46,860 bases of DNA, taken from NCBI GenBank assembly GCA_028101545.1, contig JAOHKZ010000016.1:1-46860 (forward strand), given 5' to 3'. The position numbers were made by a program, and so were the translations under genes. Positions 7,911 through 16,017 of the stretch are shown here, piece after piece. How positions within the stretch are numbered: position 1 is the stretch's first letter; every line of letters begins with the position of its first letter. Source of the stretch: Opitutales bacterium. Lineage in GTDB: Bacteria; Verrucomicrobiota; Verrucomicrobiia; Opitutales; Seribacteraceae. The notes under the pieces are model-generated. The model searched no databases. It was not told the DNA's origin and saw nothing but the letters and a program-made list of their open reading frames with translations.

Positions 7911-9233
7911 TTATGAAAATATTGCAGAAATTTGACTGAAAGCATCTTTCCTGGTTGATAATTGATCATATCTCTGTCTTAAAAAACTTTCCAACATCGG
8001 AAACTTCGCGATGGCTTTATCAATTTTAGGATTACTATTTTTTATATATGCACCTACATTAATAAGATCTTCATTTTGCTTGTATATAGAAAGCAAATCT
8101 CTTGCTTCAGAAATAATAGAAATTTCTTTTTCAGTACAGACTGACCTATCTAGCCTGCTCACGCTTTGCAAAACATCGATCGCAGGGAAGTGATTAGCAT
8201 GAGCCAATTTTCGGCTTAAAACAATATGACCATCAAGGAAACCCCTTACAGCATCAGCAACAGGTTCATTCATATCATCCCCTTCAACTAAAACAGTATA
8301 GATTGCTGTTATTGCACCCGAATCGCTCGTACCGGTTCGTTCTAGTAACTTTGGCAGAAGCGAGAAAACTGAGGGGACATATCCTCTTGAAGCAGGAGGT
8401 TCACCTGCAGCAAGTCCAATTTCTCTTTGAGCCATAGCGAATCTTGTCAAAGAATCCATAAGTAGTAAAACTTTTGCACCATCGTTTCTGAACCCTTCAG
8501 CAATCGCAGTTGCTAAAATCGAAGCACGAATTCGCATTGGTGCTGGTTGATCCGAAGTCGATACAACTATGATAGTTTTTTTCATACCTTCCGGCCCTAG
8601 ATCTTTTTCAACAAATTCTCTTAACTCACGACCACGCTCTCCAACTAAAGAGATAACGTTTACATCAGAATCTGAACCATTGGCTATCATACCAAGAAGA
8701 ATGGATTTACCAACTCCGCTACCCGCAAAAATCCCAATTCTCTGCCCTACCCCAAGAGGAATAAAGGTATCAATGGATTTAATTCCGGTACTAAAAGGCT
8801 CACTTATCATTGAACGACTAAGTGGGTTAGGAGGTTCAGCATAAAAACCTTCTCTTCTAGGTGCAAGCAAAGGACCTTTACCATCAATTGGTCTTCCCAT
8901 ACCATCAATTATTCTTCCCAATAATGTTTCACCACATGGCACAAAATTATTGTTTCTTTTTGATGAAACTTTACAACCCGGATGAATCAAATGAACGCTA
9001 TCTAGTGACATCAAAAGAACTGAGTTGTCACGAAAGCCTACAACTTGTGCCTCAATTTTTTCGTTATGTCGATCTGACTCAATGGAACAAACTTGACCGA
9101 TACTAACTTCGGGCCCTTCAGATTCAATAATCAAACCAGTAACGCGCCTGACTGTCCCAACCTTATCATAAGTCCTCACGCCTTTAATGCCATCTTCCAT
9201 GAAGGCAAACCTATCATCAAGTGACTCAATCAT
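7911..9233 (-). CDS. fliI: FliI, flagellum-specific export ATPase
   Basis: A 440-residue RecA-fold ATPase of the F1-beta-like family, normal length. Walker A is GSGVGKS (about residues 171-177); Walker B VLLLMDSLTRFAMAQREIGL and the family-specific PPASRGYVPSVFSLLPKLLE follow. It energises unloading of chaperones and unfolding of substrates at the export gate, regulated by FliH. The ATG overlaps the fliH stop by 8 bases (ATGATTGA), indicating coupling. No missing catalytic residue was noticed. Confidence 0.97.
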   Translation of the reverse strand: MIESLDDRFAFMEDGIKGVRTYDKVGTVRRVTGLIIESEGPEVSIGQVCSIESDRHNEKIEAQVVGFRDNSVLLMSLDSVHLIHPGCKVSSKRNNNFVPCGETLLGRIIDGMGRPIDGKGPLLAPRREGFYAEPPNPLSRSMISEPFSTGIKSIDTFIPLGVGQRIGIFAGSGVGKSILLGMIANGSDSDVNVISLVGERGRELREFVEKDLGPEGMKKTIIVVSTSDQPAPMRIRASILATAIAEGFRNDGAKVLLLMDSLTRFAMAQREIGLAAGEPPASRGYVPSVFSLLPKLLERTGTSDSGAITAIYTVLVEGDDMNEPVADAVRGFLDGHIVLSRKLAHANHFPAIDVLQSVSRLDRSVCTEKEISIISEARDLLSIYKQNEDLINVGAYIKNSNPKIDKAIAKFPMLESFLRQRYDQLSTRKDAFSQISAIFS

Positions 9234-9897
9234 TACGCTTTAGTTCTTCTTCAATTTTTCTTAATTTTGTAGAAATCCGACCATCTAAGAGACCAAAACG
9301 ACTTTTAATCTGACAATCACCGGACTGTAATGAAGAGTCTTCGAAAAATTTTACATTAGGGTAACCCTCAAGCAAAGCATCATCACCATCAAGTCCGTCA
9401 AAAATCCCAGCGATTGCCGAAGCAAAACCAGCTTCGGTTTCTTCATTTTCAGGAGGTTTCTCGGGGTCGGCAACTGCTTTAAGTAATCCTAGGTCTTTAG
9501 AACAAAGATAAACCTCAAGTTTCTCATCATCACCAGAGAATTCTGAAACCATACTTCTTACTATTTGTTCAATCGAATCACGATCTAAAGTTAACTGCCC
9601 CAAAACTCTTTCAGCTAATCCGAGAACTAAATCTGGAAGTCGATCATCTAATTTTGCTAAAATTTCATTAGCATTATCATTTATTTTACATAACAAGTTT
9701 GACTGAGTTTCAGCAAACTTAGCTCTTATTTGTGAAACTTCTTCTTTGTAAAATTTCGAAGCTTCTTCTTTACCACGGTTATACTCTGCAAGTGCTTTGG
9801 CATTGGACTCATCGACCGATATAGGTGAACCTCCAATTTGATTTACTGAAAAACCAATTGGAGGGGTTAAAAACTTAATGGATCTATTGTACGACAA
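9226..9897 (-). CDS. fliH: FliH, negative regulator of export ATPase FliI (TTG start)
   Basis: A 223-residue protein with a V-type ATPase E-subunit-like organisation: a proximal segment, a central coiled coil (about residues 50-110, AKALAEYNRGKEEASKFYKE) and a C-terminal domain containing LDDRLPDLVLGLAERVLGQL and FGLLDGRISTKLRKIEEELK. FliH links FliI to FliN. No in-frame ATG lies near the expected start. A TTG at 9895-9897, preceded by GGAGG (9906-9910) eight bases upstream, gives MSYNRSIKFLTPPIGF and is chosen. This overlaps the end of fliG by 14 bases. The only upstream ATG in frame (10017) lies 134 bases inside fliG and is unlikely. Confidence 0.88.
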   Translation of the reverse strand: MSYNRSIKFLTPPIGFSVNQIGGSPISVDESNAKALAEYNRGKEEASKFYKEEVSQIRAKFAETQSNLLCKINDNANEILAKLDDRLPDLVLGLAERVLGQLTLDRDSIEQIVRSMVSEFSGDDEKLEVYLCSKDLGLLKAVADPEKPPENEETEAGFASAIAGIFDGLDGDDALLEGYPNVKFFEDSSLQSGDCQIKSRFGLLDGRISTKLRKIEEELKRND

Positions 9898-10927
9898 TAT
9901 CGCTTCCTCCAGTATCAAGGATAATTTCCTCGTCCTCCTCGAGTTCGCGTACAATTTGTATAACTCGATCTTGAGCAGATTCGACTTCTGATAAACGTTT
10001 AGGTCCAAGAAAACCAAGTTGCTCCTCTAATGCTTCGACTGCACGTTTAGACATCGTAGAGTAAATTATCTTTTTAAGTTCAGCTGAAGCGTTCTTTAAT
10101 GCAATGACTAAATCGTCTTGATCAACTTCCTTTGTTATTTTACTTACATCACCGGGACTAAGCCTGACAAGATCCTCAAAACGGAACATTCTTTGGCGTA
10201 TTGACCCTCCAAGTTTTGGATTTCTTTTCTCAATGCTTTTGAGAAGTTCTTTGCCTTCTTCTTTATCGAACCAATTAAGCAAATCGGCAGCAGATTTAAC
10301 CCCTCCAGTTTTAACTCGAGGAGACTGACCTTTCTTTCCCATTCTTGCACCAAGAGTACTAGCCACCACTTCAATTTGATCAATAGGGGTAGTTTCCATA
10401 GACCCAACTCTCTCAACTACCTGTTCCTGAACATTTGGGGGCATCATTTGTAAAACCTCTGAGCCTTTGTCTGCGTCAACATTAGCTAAAACAAATGCAA
10501 TTGTCTGTGGTTGCTCAAAACGCAAAACATTGTAGATTTGCCCTGAATCCATTTCCTTGATATCGTCCATGAAATCAAGGGAATCGCGGACAGGGGCAAT
10601 TCGGTTCATCATGTTATTTGCCTTATAATCTCCATGAGCAAGTTCAAGAGTTTTTTGAGCAAAATTCAAGCCACCTAAATTCGAATTAACACTTGATTCT
10701 ATCAACTCAGAAAATTCATCAAGAACGCAATCTTTTAACTCTTGATCTACTATTGGAAAATTACCAATTTCTTTACATATTCCTTCAGCGTCCTTCGAAT
10801 CAAATCGTTTTAATAAAGTTGCTGATGCCTCAGGTCCAAGTGCAATCATAAGAAGACCTAGTTTCTGATGCCTAGACATACGAGAATAACGGTCAAATAC
10901 GGAATCCTCTTCAGTTACTTCTTCCAT
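9884..10927 (-). CDS. fliG: FliG, flagellar motor switch/torque protein
   Basis: A 347-residue FliG of normal length. The N-terminal domain (QKLGLLMIALGPEASATLLK) binds the MS ring; the middle domain has the EHPQ-like FEQPQTIAFVLANVDADKGS; the C-terminal torque domain has MFRFEDLVRLSPGDVSKITK and KRAVEALEEQLGFLGPKRLS, with the charged residues that contact MotA-type stators. The C-terminus ends in an acidic tail. The ATG lacks a Shine-Dalgarno. It sits 18 bases after fliF and overlaps fliH. Confidence 0.97.
   Translation of the reverse strand: MEEVTEEDSVFDRYSRMSRHQKLGLLMIALGPEASATLLKRFDSKDAEGICKEIGNFPIVDQELKDCVLDEFSELIESSVNSNLGGLNFAQKTLELAHGDYKANNMMNRIAPVRDSLDFMDDIKEMDSGQIYNVLRFEQPQTIAFVLANVDADKGSEVLQMMPPNVQEQVVERVGSMETTPIDQIEVVASTLGARMGKKGQSPRVKTGGVKSAADLLNWFDKEEGKELLKSIEKRNPKLGGSIRQRMFRFEDLVRLSPGDVSKITKEVDQDDLVIALKNASAELKKIIYSTMSKRAVEALEEQLGFLGPKRLSEVESAQDRVIQIVRELEEDEEIILDTGGSDIVVQ
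9906..9910 (-). promoter_or_regulatory. Strong Shine-Dalgarno (GGAGG) for the TTG start of fliH
   Basis: GGAGG on the minus strand lies inside the last codons of fliG, eight bases before TTG at 9897. It is one of the clearest Shine-Dalgarno sequences in the operon and decides the fliH start. Confidence 0.75.
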
Positions 10928-10945
10928 AGCTTTATTATAATGTCA

Positions 10946-12505
10946 TTAAGAAGAAGAACCTGTCTCTAGATAACGCCTAAGGGCAGTTCCAACATTGTCA
11001 GGTTTCTCCTGAATTAAATCGTTCAATAGTTCAGGAGTTAATCCACTTCCTAAACTTCTCGTACCGGTAAGAAGTTGCTGATCATCCTCGTCTAAAACTT
11101 GAACTTCAGTATCGTTTGGTTTGAATTTCTTCAACATTCTAATGAAAATAATAAACATTGTAATGGCAAGAATTGCGCCAAGTAGAGTTTTTAAATGAGG
11201 AACCCATGTTTCCATAAAGTTCTCAAACTGATTAAATGTCTCCCCCGCTGGTCCAACATAGGCTGGTTGAAATTCCACTTCATGCACTGTAATGTGTGTA
11301 GTTAAATCAAGTTGATCAAACCTAGCACCAATTGCGTTTACAACAGCATCATGAATACCATTAATTTGATCGGGAGTTCTAGCCGTTTCGCCCTTAGCAA
11401 TAAGAACAGCTGCACTCCTACCTATAATAGCACCCGGTTCTTGTACTTTCTCCGTAAGGTTACGACTAATTTCAAAATCCGTGGTTTTAGATTCCCTTGT
11501 TTCGTCACTCTGGGCCATTATTGGGTCCTGCTGAGTAGCATCTTGGCTAACATTTGGAACATTTGCTCCCATTCCGGTTGCATTGTTCTGAGGTTGAGTT
11601 TCAACAGTTTTAGCTTGATCCTTATCAGTCGTTTGAGTACGAGGCACTTGTCCGTCAGGATCAAATGTTTCGTCTAGTATTGTAGACGATTGGGTATCTA
11701 AATTAACCGAAACCCTCGCAACTACCTTATCCTTTCCAACGATACGAGCAAGCATCGTCTCAATTTTTTCCTCAAGTCGCCTTTCCTGAGATTGATAAGC
11801 CTTCATCATTTGGCCGGCAACCCCTGCAGCACCACTGGATTCTCCCTCTTCAGACAAAAGGTTTCCTTGATTATCCATTACAGCAACATTTGTTTTATTG
11901 ACGCCCTTAACGGCACGAGCAACAAGAAATTGAATAGCATTAACATTACTCTTATCCAATGTATTACCCCCAGTATCAACATAAACTGATGCACTAGGTC
12001 TATCATTGGGGTCTTCACTTAGTAGTAAGTTATTTTCGGGTTTAACAACGAAAACTTTTGCTGAACGTATCGCATCCATCATGGTAATTGTCCTTGCTAG
12101 TTCTCCTTGGATTGCACGAGTGTGATTTGTTCGTTGAACAAAATCGCTGATGCCAAAATTACCTTCATCGAAAATCTCGAATCCAACTTCTCCACTTCTA
12201 GGAAGCCCCTTCATTGCAAGCTCCATTCTCATCGCAGCTCTTTTATCCTCTGGGACTAATATTGAATCGCCAGCTTCATTGTATTCGAACTCTACTTGAT
12301 TTGCCTTAAGAACATCTACCACCTCACTTAAATCTTTCGCGTCAGCTCCACTTACTAGAACTCTCATTTGAGTACTCTCCCCTGACCAAGTGAGAATACC
12401 AACACTCAATGCAATTATGCCAAAGACCGCTGTGATTAAAGTAAATTTTCTCTTATCGCTCAGCCCAGCCCATAACTCAGCAAATTTGTTTAACCTTTCT
12501 TTCAT
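10946..12505 (-). CDS. fliF: FliF, flagellar MS-ring protein
   Basis: A 519-residue protein (usual 520-570). The first membrane helix is at about residues 20-38 (FTLITAVFGIIALSVGILTW), followed by the secretin-like ring-building domains with PEDKRAAMRMELAMKGLPRS and EGELARTI-type segments, a Gln/Asn/Thr-rich variable loop at about 290-340, the second helix at about 435-455 (TLLGAILAITMFIIFIRMLK), and a C-terminal FliG-binding tail. FliF is the base for assembly of the rod and C ring. Its ATG has AAGGA about six bases upstream. Confidence 0.97.
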   Translation of the reverse strand: MKERLNKFAELWAGLSDKRKFTLITAVFGIIALSVGILTWSGESTQMRVLVSGADAKDLSEVVDVLKANQVEFEYNEAGDSILVPEDKRAAMRMELAMKGLPRSGEVGFEIFDEGNFGISDFVQRTNHTRAIQGELARTITMMDAIRSAKVFVVKPENNLLLSEDPNDRPSASVYVDTGGNTLDKSNVNAIQFLVARAVKGVNKTNVAVMDNQGNLLSEEGESSGAAGVAGQMMKAYQSQERRLEEKIETMLARIVGKDKVVARVSVNLDTQSSTILDETFDPDGQVPRTQTTDKDQAKTVETQPQNNATGMGANVPNVSQDATQQDPIMAQSDETRESKTTDFEISRNLTEKVQEPGAIIGRSAAVLIAKGETARTPDQINGIHDAVVNAIGARFDQLDLTTHITVHEVEFQPAYVGPAGETFNQFENFMETWVPHLKTLLGAILAITMFIIFIRMLKKFKPNDTEVQVLDEDDQQLLTGTRSLGSGLTPELLNDLIQEKPDNVGTALRRYLETGSSS

Positions 12506-12527
12506 AAAAATCCTTATTTATGCAGAA

Positions 12528-12944
12528 CTAAACTTGCATCCTCATTAGTTCTTTGTAGGAATCAACGAGTTTGTTTCTAACTTCGATCATCAAGTTAAAA
12601 GCTACGCCTGCTTCCTGAGATTTGACAACTGCTTCATGAATATTGTCGGATCTTCCTAATATAAGATCCTGCGTTTCACGAGCTGAAATCTTTTTCTTTT
12701 GATCGACACCTTTAACAAAACTTTCAAACATTTGGGCAAAACCAGGAGCGGTAACCCTATCAGTTGGAGTAGTCTTATCGATGGGAACCAAATCAACCCC
12801 ATTAGGATTTTGCGTTGCAGAAGCCCCAAAACCTTGACCCATTTCGTTCGCTTTGGCAAAACGATCAAGCTGTTGATTAGCCTGTAAATTTGAATTTTGA
12901 TTGAGCAGATCGCTCAAACTAGGTAGAGATGATATTTCGTTCAC
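12528..12944 (-). CDS. fliE: FliE, MS ring-rod junction protein
   Basis: A 138-residue protein; the C-terminal two thirds are clear FliE (FAQMFESFVKGVDQKKKISA, then VVKSQEAGVAFNLMIEVRNK and LVDSYKELMRMQV). FliE joins the MS ring to the rod and is among the first exported proteins. The N-terminal about 35 residues are Asn/Gln/Ser-rich and not typical, so the GTG at 12944 is a tentative start; an ATG at codon 35 would give a family-length protein of about 104 residues. It lies 8 bases after flgC. Confidence 0.92.
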   Translation of the reverse strand: MNEISSLPSLSDLLNQNSNLQANQQLDRFAKANEMGQGFGASATQNPNGVDLVPIDKTTPTDRVTAPGFAQMFESFVKGVDQKKKISARETQDLILGRSDNIHEAVVKSQEAGVAFNLMIEVRNKLVDSYKELMRMQV

Positions 12945-12952
12945 AGTTAAAT

Positions 12953-13393
12953 TTATTTTCCAATTGCCATTGCCTGTTGAGCCATGCGACGAGAGGTTTT
13001 AACAACAGTCAAGTTTGCCTCATAGGCTCTAGATGCACTTATTAAATCGATCATTTCCCGAGAGACATCAACATTTGGCATCTCAACCATACCATCTTCG
13101 TTGGCATGTGGGTGTCCGGGGTTAAAAATCATCCGTCCAGGAGTTTGATCGTCATAAACATCAGTTACACGGACTCCTTGATACAAATTCTCATCAACAT
13201 AACCAGGGACTCTTCTCTCAGGAGTTTTAATAAATTCTTCAAAAGCAACTTCTTTGCGTTTGTAAACATTACCAGATGCGTCTTGTGTTGTATTGGAATT
13301 AGCAATGTTTTGGGCGATGATCTCAAGTCTAATTTTTTCAGCAGACAAAGCACTACCTGTAGATTCAATACCCGGAATTAAATTCATACTCAT
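12953..13393 (-). CDS. flgC: FlgC, proximal rod protein
   Basis: A 146-residue rod protein, normal length. It shows the N-terminal LSAEKIRLEIIAQNIANSNT, a central region with YKRKEVAFEEF, and the C-terminal DVSREMIDLISASRAYEANL followed by VVKTSRRMAQQAMAIGK. FlgC stacks on FliE/FlgB in the proximal rod. ATG at 13393 is used; another ATG is two codons downstream. It lies 10 bases after the flgB stop. Confidence 0.96.
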   Translation of the reverse strand: MSMNLIPGIESTGSALSAEKIRLEIIAQNIANSNTTQDASGNVYKRKEVAFEEFIKTPERRVPGYVDENLYQGVRVTDVYDDQTPGRMIFNPGHPHANEDGMVEMPNVDVSREMIDLISASRAYEANLTVVKTSRRMAQQAMAIGK

Positions 13394-13403
13394 GATAAAT
13401 TAC

Positions 13404-13793
13404 TTAAACACGCCCCCTTATTGCTTTATTGAGTTCCTTTATAGAACCGCCCACTGCACCAGTTAGGTACTCATAATTTAACGCGTTGCGATTCATGGCT
13501 AACATTTCTTCATCTAGTTGCACAGTGTTACCATCCATCCGAACAGGTTTTGCCTGCCGATCTTCCGCACTTCTGGGCAAAAGGTCTTTAACGCGACGAA
13601 AGTCTTTTCTATCTACAGCCCTTCTCAATTCAACAGCAAAAGTTTTGGGCAAATCTCTTCTCTTGAAGCCGGGTGTCTCTACATTGGCTAAATTGTTGGA
13701 CAATGCCTCGTGCCTCAAGTGAGTAGCATCAAGCAGTTTCTTGGAAATCAAATAGTTTTCCTGATTGTAAAGATTATCTAGTACAGCTGGCAT
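13404..13793 (-). CDS. flgB: FlgB, proximal rod protein (first gene of the operon)
   Basis: A 129-residue rod protein, normal length, with LRHEALSNNLANVETPGFKR and the C-terminal LDEEMLAMNRNALNYEYLTG. The frame is open upstream to a TTG at 13823, but that triplet is part of the sigma-54 element, so the first ATG (13793) is chosen; it puts the rod motif at the family distance. No Shine-Dalgarno precedes it. The predicted transcription start is only about three bases upstream of this ATG, so the message may be leaderless or nearly so. Confidence 0.93.
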   Translation of the reverse strand: MPAVLDNLYNQENYLISKKLLDATHLRHEALSNNLANVETPGFKRRDLPKTFAVELRRAVDRKDFRRVKDLLPRSAEDRQAKPVRMDGNTVQLDEEMLAMNRNALNYEYLTGAVGGSIKELNKAIRGRV

Positions 13794-13805
13794 TTTGCAT
13801 ACACG

Positions 13806-13823
13806 TTGCAATAGTTGTGCCAA
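13806..13823 (-). promoter_or_regulatory. Sigma-54 (RpoN) -24/-12 promoter element before flgB
   Basis: The minus strand reads TTGGCACAACTATTGCAA. It has GG (13820-13821) and GC (13808-13809) separated by exactly ten bases, and both flanking blocks match the consensus TGGCAC-N5-TTGCW. It is the only such element I noticed, and it sits just upstream of the first gene of the flagellar operon. Sigma-54 control of rod/hook operons is well known in Proteobacteria, which supports the reading. Confidence 0.72.
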
Positions 13824-14011
13824 AAACTATTTTGAGAAAAAAGGTTGTTTGCTGTAACTTATATAACTAGTTTTAAGAAAGATATAAGTATAGCAAAGAC
13901 AAAATCATCCTAGCACTTTTTTCCTAGCTCGGAATAAAATTCTTTATTTATGTTCCTCGAAAACTTCCCAACTTAATTAAAGCCACATAATATTACCTAA
14001 ACTTTTAAATT

Positions 14012-15592
14012 GTGAAATCTCCTAATTTTGAAAATTGTCAAGTTGGTTTAAATAAAAGCGGAAAAATTGAAAAAGTTTCAAATGCTTTTGCATCTTGGGT
14101 GGGAAAAGCAACAGGAGCTTTAATAGGTGAAAACTTTCGACCATTTTTTCTTTCGCTAGAAAAAAGTTGGGGTCTAATTTTACCAAAAGACTTTTTCCAA
14201 AACGACTTTGAATCATTCTTTCCCCTGTCTCCCGAAAGTCATAAGTCTTCCATTGGTATTCATTTTCAGCATGTTTGCTATCCCAATAATTCAGTCATTT
14301 CCTTATCTCCAGCCTTGGCCCCTCACGATTCCCTTAAAAAAGCCTTCATGGGAGACTTAATGAACGACCCTAGGGCATTAGCCAACACATTAATTCGTCT
14401 GCAAAAAGCAGAAAGTCGACTCTCAGATTACATTAGCAATTTCCCGGGTATATTTTTCACTCAAAGGCCAGACTTGACCTTCAGTTATTTATCTCGAGGA
14501 ATTAAAAAACTTTTTCCAAGCGATCATTCTGAACTTGCTCGTAATAGCGGTTTATTTCTGAATAAAATTTTTGAAAAAGACCGAGAACTCTTTCACAAGG
14601 AATTAAATTCCAATTGTAAAAAAACCGAAACCTTTAGTTTTACCTATCGAATTACAGTACCGCCCAATCAACAGATCATTTATTTGCTAGATGTAAGAAC
14701 TCCTATTATAACTGCCTCTCAAAAACTACTTGGATATGATGGAGTTCTGGTGGACATCACAAGACAGGCAATTGCCGAACACAGATTATCTAATTCAGTT
14801 TGGAGAGAGGGTTTGGCAACTCTCACTAATGGGTTAGTACATGATTTCAGTAACCTAATGGCTGGAATCTATTCCATCAGCGAGCTTTATTATGGAATGA
14901 TGGAAAGAGACGACCCTATGGCAAAAGGCATGGGCCAAATTAAAAAAAGTGCTATGCAAGCCCAAAAATTAGTTCGGAGAATCATAGACTTACATCGTGA
15001 AAAGCCTGCATCCCGTACTATTCACGATCTCAGATTACTTCTCAAAGATCAAATGGATTTAGTTGAGATTATTATTCCTAGAAGTGCAAAAATCACAACT
15101 AGATTTGACTCCGATTCAATGCCGGCATTTCTTGAGGAAACTGGATTTAGGCAAGTTATCTTAAATCTTGTGATTAATGCCAGGGATGCAATTGGGCGCA
15201 CTGGTAAAATAAAACTAGCTCTAAAAAAAGTAAAAAAAGGACAAGTTATAATGAATGGAGCTATGGGGGAAAAAAGAATAGCCCCAGTTGAAGGAGCTGA
15301 GCTCTCAATTAGTGATAATGGTAAAGGAATTCCCATTGAGCTTCAAGAGAACCTTTTTGACCCTTTTATTACCTCAAAACCGTCAGGCAGTGGTTCAGGT
15401 TTTGGTTTGTACAACACAAAAATTTTTATCGAAGACCACAACGGACTTGTAGGATATTCGACTGAACAAGGAAAGGGCACTACATTTTTCCTTTTTATTC
15501 CACTGGAAACAGATGAGGAGGAAAAACCATTCCAAGTAGTAAAAAATGTAAAACGGGGAAAGCGGACATTTATAAAAACTACTAAAAACTGA
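14012..15592 (+). CDS. PAS-domain sensor histidine kinase, NtrB-like
   Basis: A 526-residue soluble kinase with no membrane segment. Two PAS-like regions are likely (about 8-90 and 137-250, the second opening ISNFPGIFFTQRPDLTFSYL). The H-box is LVHDFSNLMAGI with His277; the ATPase domain has the N-box QVILNLVINARDAI (381-394), G1 DNGKGIP (435-441) and G2 GSGFGLYNTK (461-470). The C-terminal tail is basic. No response regulator is adjacent. It is transcribed divergently from the sigma-54-type flgB promoter, so a role in flagellar gene control, like FlgS of epsilon-proteobacteria, is inferred. The start is GTG with no Shine-Dalgarno; the next ATG would delete the first PAS. Confidence 0.87.
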   Translation: MKSPNFENCQVGLNKSGKIEKVSNAFASWVGKATGALIGENFRPFFLSLEKSWGLILPKDFFQNDFESFFPLSPESHKSSIGIHFQHVCYPNNSVISLSPALAPHDSLKKAFMGDLMNDPRALANTLIRLQKAESRLSDYISNFPGIFFTQRPDLTFSYLSRGIKKLFPSDHSELARNSGLFLNKIFEKDRELFHKELNSNCKKTETFSFTYRITVPPNQQIIYLLDVRTPIITASQKLLGYDGVLVDITRQAIAEHRLSNSVWREGLATLTNGLVHDFSNLMAGIYSISELYYGMMERDDPMAKGMGQIKKSAMQAQKLVRRIIDLHREKPASRTIHDLRLLLKDQMDLVEIIIPRSAKITTRFDSDSMPAFLEETGFRQVILNLVINARDAIGRTGKIKLALKKVKKGQVIMNGAMGEKRIAPVEGAELSISDNGKGIPIELQENLFDPFITSKPSGSGSGFGLYNTKIFIEDHNGLVGYSTEQGKGTTFFLFIPLETDEEEKPFQVVKNVKRGKRTFIKTTKN

Positions 15593-15603
15593 GCATCAGA
15601 ACA

Positions 15604-16017
15604 TTACCTACTCAAAACTCCGTAATCATATGACAAAATAGTTCGTTTCTTTCCATCCTTACCGTAAAATATCATTTCACCATGAAGTTTGCCGTCTAAA
15701 TAATTGGCTTCGACCCATGAACCATCTTTCGATTTTTTGATACTGACTCCATTTAATTTCCCATTCTCAAAATTTTGCATCGTATTCAACTTGGTTCCAT
15801 TCTTTTCCACTTTTCCTGCAAAGGGAAGGGTACTTTCCCGATGAATCAAAACCGTTTCATTTCCATCAGAATGTAAATCAAAATCCTTTTGAAAATCTTC
15901 ATCTTGTCCGATCCATTCAGTCGGAACTTCTTGGGTTTTTGGGATAATATCCTCACCACATGAAAAAAGGAGAAGAGAAACCATAATACCAACAAATCTG
16001 CAAATTTGAGAATTCAA
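15604..16017 (-). CDS. MORN-variant repeat lipoprotein
   Basis: A 137-residue predicted lipoprotein: hydrophobic leader then a lipobox LLFSC with Cys20. The mature part contains at least two MORN-variant/YwqK-type repeats (FENGKLNGVSIKKSKDGSWV and YLDGKLHGEMIFYGKDGKKR). The frame starts at TTG (16015-16017), overlapping the TGA of the upstream FmdB-like gene; the later ATG would leave too short a signal peptide. Function is unknown; it is presumably membrane-anchored and exported. A second protein of the same design is at 34038-34607. Confidence 0.72.
   Translation of the reverse strand: MNSQICRFVGIMVSLLLFSCGEDIIPKTQEVPTEWIGQDEDFQKDFDLHSDGNETVLIHRESTLPFAGKVEKNGTKLNTMQNFENGKLNGVSIKKSKDGSWVEANYLDGKLHGEMIFYGKDGKKRTILSYDYGVLSR

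Noticed and set aside
9897-10017. Upstream ATG extension of fliH into fliG
   Set aside because: It would overlap fliG by 134 bases without any family similarity; the TTG with GGAGG is the better start.
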